Positions 24,073 through 36,284 of a DNA stretch of 64,000 nt are shown here, in pieces (position 1 is the first letter of the stretch; every line of letters begins with the position of its first letter). The translations under genes and the position numbers were made by a program. This DNA comes from Papio anubis (taxonomy: Eukaryota > Chordata > Mammalia > Primates > Cercopithecidae): NCBI RefSeq assembly GCF_008728515.1, contig NC_044981.1, positions 1,664,538-1,728,537 of the forward strand, in the 5' to 3' direction. The notes under the pieces are model-generated. The model was not told where the DNA came from, made no database searches, and saw nothing but the letters and a program-made list of their open reading frames with translations.

Positions 24073-25140
24073 AGTGTGTAATGTCTTGAACCAAAATAGA
24101 CTTCCTTAATGATTTGTTTTCTCCAATTTCACCACAAAATGTAATGCAGCCAACAAAAGAACTATTCTTCCCCCACGTATAATAACATGTTATTCAACAA
24201 TCATGTAAGAAAGCCTATACATAAGACTGCCAAGGTTCTGAAATTGAGTTTCTAACTGAAATGTTTGGAAAGAAATCTTTTCTTTTTTAAGTTTTACTCC
24301 GAGGGTTTGAGTGAAGTGATATAAATATCTGGAATACACAGTTTTGCTTTACTGCTATAACATGCTTCCAGAAGTAGTTATGGTTTACTTTATAACATGG
24401 GTCACTGAAAACATTAACCATAAAAACATATAAAAGTACAAACAAGTTCTCAGTAGACCATTTACTCTGTAGCAGAACAAACAATTTAATTGCTTCTGTC
24501 CTTGTGAGGGCAAATAGCTCCTGATGAAGCTGGGTCAGGAGTACCCCTTGGTTTGTGGGGAGTCTACAACCTGCATGCTATTCATGTGACCTGGCTCTCT
24601 CGATACTTCAAGGGTCCGCGCCCCGGGACGGAGGTGAAAGCCTGGTTAACAGCAGAAAAAGCAACCCATTCCCAGTACAGTAAGAAAGATGATAACAGAA
24701 TGATGAACTATTTTTCTTTTTCTTTCTTTTTTTAATGGAGAACTGTAAAGGAAAGAAAAATTGTAATGGTGTAAAAAGCTAAAAAGGTGGAAAAAGTGAA
24801 TCCACTATTTACTTTTCTGAAACCAGAGTTTGCTTTAAAAGTGTGCCCCATAATCACTAGCCCACCTGAAAACCATAGAAAGTGCCGAAGACTGAAGGAT
24901 GCCGCTACATAATCTGAATGCACATTAATGCATGGTGCATATTTATGGTATGATGACAGGTATAAATATCACCAAAAATCAATATATCTCCTGTATCTAT
25001 TAAATTTCTGGGAAATAACTAGGTAAATTAAAATGTGTTAGCCAAGATAAGACATAATTAATGCATTTTAAAAAATTAGATTATCAAGAACACATTTTTC
25101 TAACGAGTGAAAGTTTTCCTAAATAAAAGTTTTCTCCTTT
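24073..25140. other. Unassigned interval
   Basis: No gene or recognisable transposon. Short frames are unsupported. Confidence 0.4.
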
Positions 25141-25437
25141 GGCCGGAAGCAGTGGCTCATGCCTGTAATCCCAGCACTTTGGGAGGCCGAGGTGGGCGGA
25201 TCACCTGAGGCCAGGAGTTCGATACCAGCCTGGTCAACATGGCGAAAACCCTGTCTCTATTAAAAATACAAAAATTAGCCAGGCGTGGTGGCAGGCACCT
25301 GTAATCCCAGCTACTCAGGAGGCTGAGGCAGGAGAATCACTTGAACCCGGGAGACGGAGGTTACAGTGAGCCGAGATCGCGCCACTGTACTCTAGCCTGG
25401 GGGACAAGAGTGAGACTTCATCTAAAAAAAAAAAAAA
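25141..25437 (+). mobile_element. Alu SINE, AluSx-like
   Basis: Full-length, from 'ggccggaagcagtggctc' to 'gagtgagacttcatct' plus poly-A. Diagnostic AluS body ('ggcggatcacctgaggccag'). Confidence 0.96.
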
Positions 25438-25497
25438 GTGAGCAAATGAGAGAAGAAAGGCTAACTATCTGGTGGGAAAAACACTAGTATAGGCACA

Positions 25498-25562
25498 TCT
25501 ATACGTATGTACATATATACACATGCATATATATACATACATACATGTAATACATATACATG
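25498..25562. repeat. TA/CATA-rich simple repeat
   Basis: Mixed TACA, TATA and CATG units. Confidence 0.8.
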
Positions 25563-25599
25563 GACACTGGCTCATCAAAAAAGTGGTTCATTTTGTATT

Positions 25600-25714
25600 T
25601 ATGATTTAGGTGGGGATCCCGGGTTTAAACTCCAGGTCCACTATTTATCACTTATGTGGCCTTGCTTAAGTTACTTCGCGTCTCTTTGTCTCAAACTAGA
25701 GATAATACCACTCA
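25600..25714 (-). mobile_element. MIR SINE fragment, antisense
   Basis: 'gggtttaaactccaggtcca', 'cttatgtggccttgcttaag', 'ttacttcgcgtctctttgtc' and 'gagataataccactcacc' are antisense MIR. It ends exactly where duplicated copy B begins. Confidence 0.8.
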
Positions 25715-25998
25715 CCTTAATTCTAAAGCAGTATCTAAAAAATCTGTCATTAGTAAATCAGCAGTGGTCATACCTAAGAAAAGCGCATGACTAGACAGAA
25801 GCTGGTATTCACACAGATATATTTAATGCATTGCTCCTTCACACACACACACACTCACACACACACTCACACACACTCACATACTTACATACAAGACACT
25901 ACTGACAGACTGCAATCAAGAACATGCCTTCCTATTCTAATACAAATGGGTTTACATTTTCTTTTAACTTGGCAAGGTTGAAAAACAGACTCATCATA
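25715..25998 (+). repeat. Local duplication, copy B
   Basis: Second copy of 23813-24072, 1.9 kb downstream, with roughly 90% of aligned bases identical by eye outside the CA tract. The CA tract (25840-25892) has become a CTCA/CA mosaic. Copy B runs straight into copy C. Confidence 0.95.
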
Positions 25999-26072
25999 GT
26001 AAATTAGCAGTGACCACACCTAAGAAAAGTGGCATGACTACATAGAAGATGGTATTTACACATATATAGTTA
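25997..26072 (+). repeat. Local duplication, partial copy C
   Basis: About 75 bp matching the early part of copy A (23850-23930): 'tagtaaattagcagtg', 'cacctaagaaaag', 'ggcatgactacatagaag', 'tggtatttacacatat'. Confidence 0.9.
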
Positions 26073-26268
26073 CATACTCAGAGAAATAAAAAGTTAATGC
26101 GGGTTACTAAGTGGTTTATTTTAATAAACTTAAAATGTTTTTATTCGATAGATTCATTATTTTCTGTGAAAAGCATTGAGTTGTACCTTGTTGTATCAGA
26201 AAAGTCACATGGAAAAGCTCTGCTCTTTGAAAGATATTTCTTTATATCCATTTAAAAATCTATCTTGG

Positions 26269-26568
26269 GGCTGGGTGCAGTGGCTCGTGCCTGTAATCCC
26301 AGCACTTTTGGAGGCTGAGGGGGGCGGATCACTTGAGGTCAGAAGTTTGAGACCAGCCTGGCCAACCTGGTGAAACTCTGTCTCTACTAAAAATACAAAA
26401 ATTAGCTGGGCGTGGTGGCAGGCGCCTGTCATCCCAGCTACTTGAAAGGCAGAGGCAGGAGAATTGCTTGAACCCTGGAGGCAGAAGTTGCAGTGAGCCG
26501 AGGTCACGCCACTGCGCTCCAGCCTGGGCAATAGAGTGAGACTCTGTCTCAAGAAAAAAAAAAAAAAA
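26269..26568 (+). mobile_element. Alu SINE, AluS-like
   Basis: Full-length with poly-A. Near-exact target duplication: ctatcttggg (26260-26269) before, ctaccttggg (26570-26579) after. Confidence 0.96.
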
Positions 26569-29500
26569 CCTACCTTGGGTTATGTTTCTCACAGAAACAG
26601 AAAATGACAAGTAGACACTTTAGGGGTAATGTTTATCTCCTTGCTTCACTGTAATAATAAAATCATTAAAGAAAATAAAATAGATTTTTATTTTATTGGT
26701 AAAAGGATACAGATTAGGAATCCTCATGCTAAGCAGAAAGTACTACTTTAATTTTGAATGTTTATCTCGCAGTCTACACAATAACTACACATATCACACA
26801 AACATTTCTGTCTGGTACTAATCTAAAAAGCTCTTTGAAAACAATTATTTTATGATATTGCACATTTTCTAGTTTTTGTTATAGTTTATAAATACATATT
26901 TTGGTCAGCATTAATGAAATGAAACCTAAAATCGTGAAAACATTTAATATAAATTATAAATAGGAGAAAAGTACTTGGGGTAGTTAGCTGCTACTCATGT
27001 GTTACTGAAAGAAGAGGCATGAATTTCATGATGAAAAAATAAAATGTGGATAAAGAATGCTTTGGTAGTAAAAACACACACAAAGCATTGGATTTCACAA
27101 TCAAAGTCCAATGAGAATTTTCCCCCTTTGGCAGTCAAACAAAAATTCCAGGAAAATAGTTTAAATTCCCTTCACAAAGTTCAAATATAGCTATTGGTAT
27201 TAACTTGCAAATATAAGAAATAACATTTCAGTCTGGGTATCTGACTAATGGTTGTTTATGGACCCTATAAAATTTAGAATAATTTTTGCATTTAATATAT
27301 CTCACATGCAATTACTGTTTCAGTAGTCCAAAATCTGTTTAATGCAATTCCATACAGATGAATTAGAATTCTAAATAGAATTCTCAAATTCTATTTAAGT
27401 TTTAATGTAAACAATTCACCTAAAGGGATAAGCAGCACTCATTATTTCTTTAGAGACAAGAATATTTTAGAGAGGTAACAACTCACTTTTGAACTAAGTT
27501 CACTGAAACTATAAGCACTATAGTTTACACAGTGCTTTATAACTGCAAGGCCTCCGCTTTTTAAACAATTATGCATTCCCCTAAATTCATATTTTAAAAA
27601 CACGAATTATCAATTGAGATTTCTCTGCCTGTAACATAGAGATCTCTGTTCCTGGCCACTGGGTGGTTCTGCACTCATGAGCATGGGGTTCTAGCTTAGG
27701 CCCGACTGTCACTAACTTCTCTATGGCTTCAGAGAAGTCACAGGGCCTATGTTTTCTAAACATATGTATATTTTTAAGTTATAGAACATGCTTACAAAAT
27801 GCCACCTCATTGTGTTTTATATACATGGACTCTATAAATGGATGCATATACTGCAACCAATTATAGCTATCCCAGGGTGAAAGGATATTTTGAGAGAAGC
27901 AATTATTATAGCAAATGAGACAGGAAACATCCTTTTCCATTGCTCAAGAAACACAGACATTTGTTTCTTGTCTCTCGGCAAAAATGGAAAAACTCTCTCG
28001 CATTTCACAAGTGAGTGGGTCTCCCGGAGGTTCTGAGAAGGTTCTGTGCTAAATAATCCTAAACTGAGCAAACCCTCCTCAGTTCCTTTTGAGTGGAGAG
28101 GCTGAACTCAACACTGCCAGGGGAGCCACCGCTGGTGGATGGGGACAGGGGACAGCTTGCTGTTGTGGGCTTCAGGGAGCAAACTCTGCCAAGCCAAGAT
28201 GGGCGAGGATGAGAGGGGAAAGACTGACAGTTCTTTGGTAATAAAAATGCAGTTTATATAAACTGTAGGAGACCTGGTGAGAAAGTAAAAGAGGTAATTG
28301 TGCACATTCCAAACGTTTTAATATATAAACTGTGTAACCATCACTCATGAATAGCGCAGCTGCTAACAATTTATTTGTTTTTTTTTTTTTTTTTTTCCAC
28401 CAAGATAAAAATCATGCTAAAGCCAAGAGATGTTTCTCTAGTGAATGACATTTTGAAACTCTGGTCAAAACATAACTGTGACATAATAAATTTTTAAAGA
28501 AGTCATGAAAGCTTGTAGTTTGAAATTGGAAAGAAGACCTAGTTTTTTCCCCAATTAGGAAGGACCACATTTCCACTTTCATGACAGTGGCGGGCTCAGT
28601 CTTGTGGCGGGGGAGGGAGGCCAATGCTGCACGCACATCTGTTTCCAGTGCGATGCTGGTATGCAAACTATTGTCTATTGGAAGTGTGTTGTGGTAACGT
28701 TTGCCAGGGTTAAAGGCTGGGTCAATTTGATCAAGACGCTAAAATTAGCTTCTGTGTGTTTTCCTGAAAAGAAAAAAAAAATACTGTAAAGCTCTTTGTT
28801 TTCCTTCAAGTACCATTCTCAGATTTCAGTTTCTGGTGTGTAAACTACCAGGAAACAGACGGCTGTGACAACTGACTTCTTGTTCGCTGAGTTCTGCATA
28901 ATGAAATGGTGCCACACGTCACCAAGCTGGAGAACACGTGGAGAAAGCTAGCTTTCTGACCCAACTCACATTTTCCCATTAAAAAAAATTAACATTATAA
29001 AATTACTTAATGTGAATGCATTTGGAAATCCAAAACCATAGCTATGTTTTAAAGTGTGTGATGGCTTGGCAAAGCCCAAACACATTTAGAAACTCATCAT
29101 TCTGAGAAGTATTGGGGTAAGATTTAGGTCACATATTCCTGGTAGTATTGACAGTGCTCTGATTATTTTCACAGGAAGTGAGTTTGTTAGGATGAAAAAG
29201 AGGGAAAAAAATACATATACAAACTCCAGTAATAATCTGATGAATTCCAAGAGCAGAAAGGAATTGTGGAAACAATACATAGTCATGAGATAGTTCAAGA
29301 AAAATACTGATATTTTTCTAGATTAGCAAAATTACTTAGAAAATTACTTAACAGTTAACATTCCAATAGATGAAAAAGATGAAAAAAGGAGAAATAGAAT
29401 TATCTGCTATGTTTAAGGCTTTGTGATGAATAGACAAATAAACCAAAAGTAGAAGCATGTTTGAAATTTATTTACATACTTGGAGACTTGCTTTTTCTTG

Positions 29501-30684
29501 TATGAGATGCTAAGTCAGGTTACAATAATATAAAAATTAAAAAGCTTCAGTGAAATGCCTCGCTCATATTTTAACTATTTCAATACTGTTAACTTTTAAA
29601 ATGACCTATAATGTAAAAAGTATTTTTGGTGTACATTTTACTACAAGTATTTTCGATTAAGAGAAGTCTGAGAGAAGAAATAAACAGGTTTTCCCCAAAT
29701 TACAAAATGCAGTAGAAAAATCCTTCAATCTAGTTACAGCATGGTGAAAATATTACAAATTTGGGTCATTTATACCACAGGATTTCCTTCTTTGCAAACA
29801 TCCTCTCAATTCCAGTGGCTTTTTGTACTTTTGTAATTTAGAGTTCATTAAAAAGATTTGGTATGGATACTAGAAGTGAGTAAAATATTTGGCAAAACTC
29901 ATTTGTAAAATAAAACTTATTTATACAACATATATAAAATTACTCAATTTTTATATTTAAATGCCCTCTAGAGCCAAACACAGCATGGTAGTTACTATTA
30001 ATTGCTTGATTATTTTCTTGGGTCAGAAATTAGTGAAAAAATACTATATATCGTGACACTAAATTAATAAGATTCCGTATTATCTCTAATTTCTCACAAC
30101 CAGCTCTTCTTCAGTTTAAAATCTGACCTCTTCTCTCAAAGTTATTTGTAAAAATGGGAAGAATAATATTGAACTGCAATAACTCATCAAGTCTGAAGTT
30201 TTTCAGTCATGATCTTCTCAATTGTATGTTCTGAGCACAGCCTCCTGGTGGAAAGACTCTGGGTTCCCAGGACACTACAAACGGCAGGTTCCTCTTCTTC
30301 CTCCCGCATGAGTCCTGAGGATTCCTCCCCCGACACCACTGCCCACATCCCCTTTCTGGCACCTCAAATGTAGCATTTCCCGAGGTTGTGACTTTACCTC
30401 CCCCTTCTTTTCCTTTTACATACTGGTTTTTCCAGTAAATTTACCCACTAATATATATGGTTTTAAATATCTATGTTTTTAGCCTAAGGATGGTTAAGTT
30501 AGGCACAGAAGGTTTATGGAAGGAGTTAAAATATTCATTAGACTGCTGATACTATGTTAGAATGTATGCATAAACAGGTGCATATTTTGTTGTTGAGAAT
30601 CCAAAATTGTCATGGAAAGCTGTCCATGACTCAAAAAGAAAAGAAAAGTCAACCTCGCCACCACTTTCCACACCAGAATGGCTC
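26569..30684. other. Largely unique AT-rich interval
   Basis: Four kilobases with little recognisable. A weak MIR-like trace lies near 27685-27760 and a poly-T run at 28378-28396. A 10-bp inverted repeat lies at 27373-27396 (aaatagaatt / aattctattt, 4-nt loop). No gene. Confidence 0.45.
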
Positions 30685-31345
30685 CAGTAGCCCAACTGAA
30701 CACCTTCACCTGGGTATTCCCAGCATCACTAGTACTTCAGACTCAGGCTGTTCCCATGACTGGCCTCCTCCTGAGAACATTCCTTCTCCTGTGTCTCCTA
30801 TGTGCTTATGATATTGCCACCCTATCATCTCTGAGACTCTCCTTTCTCCCTCATCCAGCAACTGCAATTAGCTGCAAGTCTGAGGCTTCTCATCTGTTTC
30901 CACCACCATCCCTTTAGCCCAGGACCTTGAAGTATACTATGTGGTCAGGTTGCCTTATAACTGTCTCCTCATCCAGGGTGGCCACTGTTGCACAGTTCCA
31001 GGGGCTGCAATTCATGTCACACTCTGCAAATGCAACATATCTCCATGCAACATGATGGAAGCTCCAAGGCCGTGTGCACAACCAGTGAATTCAGGTGTGC
31101 ACTTCTATCCTTTCTACAACATCATTCTCACTTTCCTCTACAGCCTATTTTAACTATACCGCCGCTCCCCTCCCCCATCCAAAATTAACTGTTCACATTC
31201 ACTGAATATGCCCACACTTTTTCTGTAAGTCTTTGTGTCACAATGCATGCTGATCTGTGTTTTGGAAAATACCACCAAATCCCCACCTCCCATAATGCCT
31301 GGTGGTCTCTCTTCTGTTTGTCTCTCCCATGAAGCTTTCAGTAGG
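30685..31345 (+). mobile_element. L2 LINE fragment
   Basis: Pyrimidine-rich L2 3'-half pattern: 'cacctgggtattcccagc', 'ctggcctcctcctgagaac', 'ccaccaccatccctttagc', 'cttataactgtctcctca'. The match is clearest to about 30985 and weaker beyond. Short frames here are remnants at best. Confidence 0.6.
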
Positions 31346-31354
31346 GCAGAATGT

Positions 31355-31572
31355 AAGTATGTGGGTATCAGATTAGGATTCAACCCCAGCTCCACTAACA
31401 TGAACTACTCAAGTAGTCTCCTGTAAACTAATTAAACTATCCACATCTAGGACCTCTTTTTAAAGCGGGGACAAAATTTAACAGTTAGGATGTGAGGATT
31501 AAATGAAATATAATGCATATTAAGTACCTGGTACTTTTTAAGTGTTCAATATTTTTTAGCTGTTATTTTAAC
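31355..31572 (-). mobile_element. MIR SINE, antisense
   Basis: 'aggattcaaccccagctcc', 'taaagcggggacaaaatt', 'gtgaggattaaatgaaatat' and 'gttcaatattttttagctg' match antisense MIR. It interrupts the L2 pieces on both sides. Confidence 0.82.
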
Positions 31573-31619
31573 ATCCTCACTCCCAGTAATGATTTCATTC
31601 TCCTATATCCTCTGCTTTG

Positions 31620-31765
31620 GATTCTAGTATCATACATTTGTTGTTTTGTCGCCTCCCAAATATGATTTTAGATGTCAGGGGCATGCACTATCATATTTAA
31701 ATCACCTTGGGCACCTAGCACAGTGCCTTACACATAGTAGGTGCTTACTAAATATGTGGTTATTT
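31620..31765 (+). mobile_element. L2 LINE 3' end
   Basis: 'gcacctagcacagtgcctta', 'cacatagtaggtgcttacta' is the L2 terminus, preceded by a diverged 'gatgtcaggggcatgcac' block. Confidence 0.8.
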
Positions 31766-32211
31766 TTCTTAAGTCATTCTTTCTTGGGCCAGAATTTACT
31801 GGAGGTCAAGGAGACAAAAGGGTGGAAGAACTACACAGACGTTAGATCCTTTACTTGCAAATAAATCTCCTTATGAAAGTCAGTCACCATTTCAGAGTTG
31901 CACATAGGACACAACACCTAGGGTATATTTACATGTACCAAAGCAACACATTGGCTGAGAAGATCGCTGATGAAGATTAACTTGTATAGCATCCTTCAAA
32001 ACATCATGACTCTTGGGAGGACATGTTCATAGGATACAGAAAACAAAAATTCCACAAAGCATATATTATCTTACCTCTTAAAAATGGACCAAACCAAATG
32101 CATTACAAAACCTCCGGTTTGCAAAATAGCAGACAAATAAATTAAACATTGGCATAATTAAGCTATGGTGAATAAATACTGCCAGTCTAATCTGAGGAAC
32201 TAGTTGGAACA
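31766..32211. other. Unassigned interval
   Basis: Nothing recognised. Confidence 0.4.
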
Positions 32212-32434
32212 CAGTCATGCATCATTTAACGACAGAAAGACATTCTGAGAAATGTGTCCTTAGGTGATTTTGTTGTGCCCAAATCATACAGTGCACTTAC
32301 ACAAACCTAGATAGTAGAGTCTACTACATAACTAGGCTATATAGTATGCTATATGCTATATACCACAGATCTGTACACCATGTTACTAAACTAATTTAAG
32401 CAACTGTAACATGGTGATAATTATCTGTGTTTCT

Positions 32435-32688
32435 TTTTTTCTTTTTTTTTTTGAGATGGAGTGTCGCTCTGTTGCCGAGGCTGGAGTGTAGTGGCCGGAT
32501 CTCAGCTCACTGCAAGTTCCGCCTCCCGGGTTCACGCCATTCTCCTGCCTCAGCCTCCCGAGTAGCTGGGACTACAGGCGCCCGCCACCAGGCCTGGCTA
32601 GTTTTTTGTATTTTTAGTAGAGACGGGGTTTCACCGTGTTAGCCAGGATGGTCTCGATCTCCTGACCTCGTGATCCGCCCGTCTCGGC
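32435..32688 (-). mobile_element. AluY (Old World monkey type), 5' truncated, inside Tigger
   Basis: Antisense, near-consensus, with 'ggccggatctcagctcac' and 'ggctagttttttgta'. Ends at 'gcccgtctcggc', so the first ~45 bp of the Alu are missing. Exact target duplication aattatctgtgtttct at 32419-32434 and 32689-32704 shows truncation at insertion, not later deletion. Confidence 0.96.
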
Positions 32689-32756
32689 AATTATCTGTGT
32701 TTCTAAACATTTCAAAACAGTTTTACTGTGCAGTAAAATATAGCATAAAAGAAAAT

Positions 32757-33058
32757 GGCTGGGTGCCATGGCTCATGTCTGTAATCCCAGCACTTTGGGA
32801 GGCCAAGGCGGGCAGATCACTTGAGGCTAGCTAGGAGCTTGAGACCAGCCTGGCCAACATGGCGAAACCCCATCTCTACTAAAAATACAAAACTTAGCCG
32901 GGTGTGGTAGCATGCACATGTAATCCCAGCTACTTGGGGAGCTGAGGCACAAGGATCGCTTGCACCTAGGACGGGGAGGTTGCAGTGAGCGGAGCTCATA
33001 CCACTGTACCGCAGCCTGGGCAACAGATTGAGGCTTTCTCTCAAAAAAATAAAAAGAT
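32757..33058 (+). mobile_element. Alu SINE, AluS-like, inside Tigger
   Basis: From 'ggctgggtgccatggctcat' to 'tctctcaaaaaaataaaaa'. Target duplication agaaaatgg at 32750-32758 and 33059-33067. Opposite in direction to the AluY 68 bp upstream. Confidence 0.95.
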
Positions 33059-33374
33059 AGAAAATGGTACACATGTATAGGCACTTACCATGAAGGAAGC
33101 CCGCAGGACTGGAAGTTGCTCTGGGTGAGTCAGTGAGTGAGAGGTGAGTCAATGTGAAGGTCTAGGACATTAGTGCACACTGCTGTGGAATTTGTAAACA
33201 CTGTATACTTAGGCTAAAGGAAATTTAAAAATAAGGTAATTGTGTTATGATGTTTGGATGGCTACCATGTCACTACACGATTAAAAAATCTTCAGGTCCA
33301 TTATAATCTTATGGTATCAACATTGTGTATGTGATCTGTCGCTGACCAAAATGTCATTATGTGGTGCATGACTG

Positions 33375-33803
33375 TATCTTTAGTAAGAAGATCTTGGAAT
33401 ATCTCTAAGTAGAGAGCATATGAGATCCAAATTTACAAAGAGACATAAAATTTATTTTAGCAAATTGTTTTCATGCAAACGGAGGTTCTAAAATTATTTT
33501 AAGTGCTTAAAAGTTTTTTGTAGGTGTGCATTATTTGGACCCTGTTTAAACTATTAACATGCTAAACAAATCCTTTCTACAGATACTGTTGATATAAACT
33601 CCAAATTAATGAGGCAAGTTAAAATAGCCTGACTTTAATACATATAATACCTGATTAAATTTTCAATTCTGAGGTTTTATCAAGAATGTCCTGAGGCCCT
33701 CTATAAGTTTCAAATTGTTATCTGAAATCATTTCATTTTAGAAGCCTGGTAAATACAAAATGAAGTTTGTAGAGCTATTGTTTATTATAATTTAACACAT
33801 ATC
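33375..33803. other. Unassigned interval
   Basis: Nothing recognised. Confidence 0.4.
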
Positions 33804-34092
33804 TGGCTGGGTGTAGTGGCTCATGACTGTAATACCAGTGTATAGGGAAGCTGAGGTGGCAGGATCACTTGAGGCCAGGAGTTTGAGAGTAGTCTGTGCA
33901 GCATAGTGACACTCTCTAAAAAAAAAGTTTCTTTAATTAGCCAGGAAAAGTGGTACGTACCTGTAGTCCTAGCTACTTGGGAGACTGAGGCAGAAAGATC
34001 ACCTGAGCCTAGGAGTTCAAGGTCACAGTGAGCTATGATTGTGCCCCTCATTCCAGCCTAAGCAGAAGAGCTACCCTGTCTCTTAAAATATA
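33804..34092 (+). mobile_element. Alu SINE, AluJ-like
   Basis: Strongly diverged, from 'tggctgggtgtagtggctca' to 'agagctaccctgtctctta'. It runs into a TA/CA-rich simple repeat. Confidence 0.9.
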
Positions 34093-34214
34093 GACACATA
34101 CATATATATACACACATATATGTGTGTGTGTATATATGCATGTGTGTGTGTATCCAGGATAAATACACACAGACACACACACACACTATATATATATATC
34201 TCCTGGATACACAC
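34093..34214. repeat. TA/CA/TG simple repeat with 14-bp inverted repeat
   Basis: Alternating purine-pyrimidine sequence. gtgtgtatccagga (34146-34159) and tcctggatacacac (34201-34214) are exact reverse complements enclosing a CA/TA-rich loop. Confidence 0.9.
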
Positions 34215-34379
34215 TAGCTTCAAGGGATTGAATACAATGTTTTGGAATATATATGTTTTGGAAAAGTCCTAAGGTAGATTCTTTAGCTTTAACAACCTTT
34301 TACGTATGCTTTAGTAAAAGATAAGCCTTTGACATCACTATTTCAACTTCCACTGGCTGAAGCAGCTTCCAAGGGATTC

Positions 34380-35555
34380 AAAAGAATGGTACATATTTTT
34401 TTGGCTGTTCAAAACAACTGCACAGACGAGGGGATTTAGGAAGCCACCATGCATACCCAGGGTGAAATGCAGACTCAGAAAAGACCTCACAAGATCTTAA
34501 GATTTCAATTTGGGATGATCCCTGGCACAGACACACCCTACAACAGTTAGAAAACCCACAGCAAATGCTAGGGAAGGGAAAGAACTGGATTTCCAGAGTT
34601 ACCATATTCTAAGACTCAAATGTCCAGGTTTCAACAACAATGGAAAAATAAGACATAGAAAGGAAAAGGAAGGTATAGAGCACTCAAAGGAACAAAATAA
34701 AATGACATAAAACATACCCGAGGAAGCCTAAACTTTGGACTTACCACATTAAATAACTATCTTAAAGGTAATCAAAGATCTAGGGTAAGTCATAGACAAA
34801 GACAGGAAAAGAATGTATGAACAAAACGAGAATAACAACAGAAAGAGAAATTTTAAAAAAGAAACCAGAAGAAATTCTGGAGCTGAAGAGTATAATAAGT
34901 AAAATGGAAAATACAATAGAGGGGACTCAAAAGCAAATTTAAGCAAGCAGAAGAATCAATAAACTTGAAGATCAAATTTACTCAGTTTGAGAAACAGAAA
35001 GAAGAATGAATGAAAAAAAGTGAACAGAGCCTAAGGAACTTGAGGGACACCATCAAGCAGACCAACATAATCTGTGGGAGTCACAGAAGCAGCAGAGAGA
35101 AGAAGCGGCCAGAAAGTGTATTTGAAGAAGTAATGACTGGTAACTTCCCAAATTTGATGAAAAACGACTCCACAAATCCAAGAAGCTCACCAAACAAGTA
35201 AGATAAACTCAAAGAGAACTATCCTGAGACGTATTCAAATTATCAAAAGCCAAAGGTAAAGACAGAATCTTAAAAGCAGCAAAACAGTAACAATTCATCA
35301 CATATAAGGGAACTTCAATAAGATTATTAGCCAATTTCTCATCTGAAGGGGGTAAGAAGGCCCACTGGCTGATATATTCAAAGTGCTAAAACAAAAACAA
35401 TGTTAACCAAGAATTCTATATTCAGCAAAATTGTCCCAAGAAACAAGGCAGAAAATAAGACATTCCCAGATAAGCTAAGAAAGTTCATTACCACTATACC
35501 TCTCCTACAAGAAATGTCAAAGTGAGCCCTTCAGTTTGAAATTTTAAAAATGTAG
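34380..35555 (+). mobile_element. Old L1 LINE, 5' region and ORF1 remnant
   Basis: Blocks such as 'agaagaaattctggagctga', 'ggacaccatcaagcagacca', 'aacttcccaaatttgatgaa', 'aaccaagaattctatattca' and 'acattcccagataagctaag' match the L1 ORF1 region of old (L1M-type) elements. About 34380-34850 looks like the leader upstream of ORF1. A 63-codon open frame (35010-35201) is a scrap of ORF1. The element has many stops and no ORF2 follows, so it is inactive. Confidence 0.83.
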
Positions 35556-35557
35556 TA

Positions 35558-36284
35558 TAGTTGACCCTTAACATGGAGGGTTAGGGGTGCCAAAACACTG
35601 CACAGTAAAAAAATTACATATAGGGCCGGGCACGGTGGCTCATACAATCCCAGCACTTTGGGAGGCCGAGGCAGGCAGATCACGAGGCCAGGAGATCGAG
35701 ACCATCCTGGCTAACACGGTGAAACCCCGTCTCTACTAAAAATACAAAAAATTAGCCAGGCATGGTGGGGGGCACCTGTAGTCCCAGTTACTCGGGAGGC
35801 TGAGGCAGGAGAATGGCGTGAACCCAGGAGGCGGAGCTTGCAGTGAGTCCAGAGCATGCCACTGCACTCCAGCCTGGGCGACAGAGCGAGACTCTGTCTC
35901 AAAAAAAAAAAATTACATATAATATTTGACTTACCAAAAACTTAACTACTAATATCTAACTGTTGACTGCAAGCCTTGCTGATACCAAGAATTGTTGATT
36001 AACACATATTTTGTATATATGTACCATATACTGTATTCTTACAATGAAGTAAGCTACAGGAAAAAATTTTATTAGGCAAATCATAAGAAACATATATTTG
36101 CTATTAATTAAGGGGCAGTGGATCATCACAAAGGTCTTCATCCTTGTCTTCACACTGACTAGGCTTAAGAGAACAAGAAAGAGGAGGGGTTGGTCTTGAT
36201 GTCTCAGGAGTGGCAGAAGTGGAAGAAAACCCATGTATAAGTGAACCCGCACAGTTCAAATCCATGTTGTTCAAGGGTTAACTG
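35558..36284 (+). mobile_element. TcMar-Tigger DNA transposon (Tigger2-like), holding an Alu
   Basis: Left end 'tagttgacccttaacatgg' and right end 'ccatgttgttcaagggttaactg' type inverted repeats, with the TA target duplication intact at 35556-35557 and 36285-36286. Internal 'aaacttaactactaatatct' and 'ggggttggtcttgatgtctc' blocks support the family. About 440 bp without the Alu; non-autonomous. The subfamily name is tentative. Confidence 0.88.
35623..35910 (+). mobile_element. AluY inside Tigger, with target duplication
   Basis: From 'ggccgggcacggtggctc' with Y-type 'accatcctggctaacacgg' and 'gagaatggcgtgaaccc'. Flanked by aaattacatata (35611-35622) and aattacatata (35911-35921). Confidence 0.95.

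Larger units (their letters stand above)
32212..33374 (+). mobile_element. TcMar-Tigger DNA transposon (Tigger3-like), holding two Alus
   Basis: Terminal inverted repeats: cagtcatgcatcatttaac at 32212 and, at the right end, gtggtgcatgactg (33361-33374). Internal blocks: 'acttacacaaacctagatag', 'ggactggaagttgctctggg'. Target TA is kept on the right (33375-33376); the left is mutated to ca. Internally deleted; no transposase reading frame survives. The subfamily name is tentative. Confidence 0.85.

Noticed and set aside
35010..35201. 63-codon frame in the L1 ORF1 region
   Set aside because: A scrap of a dead element; surrounding frame is broken by stops.
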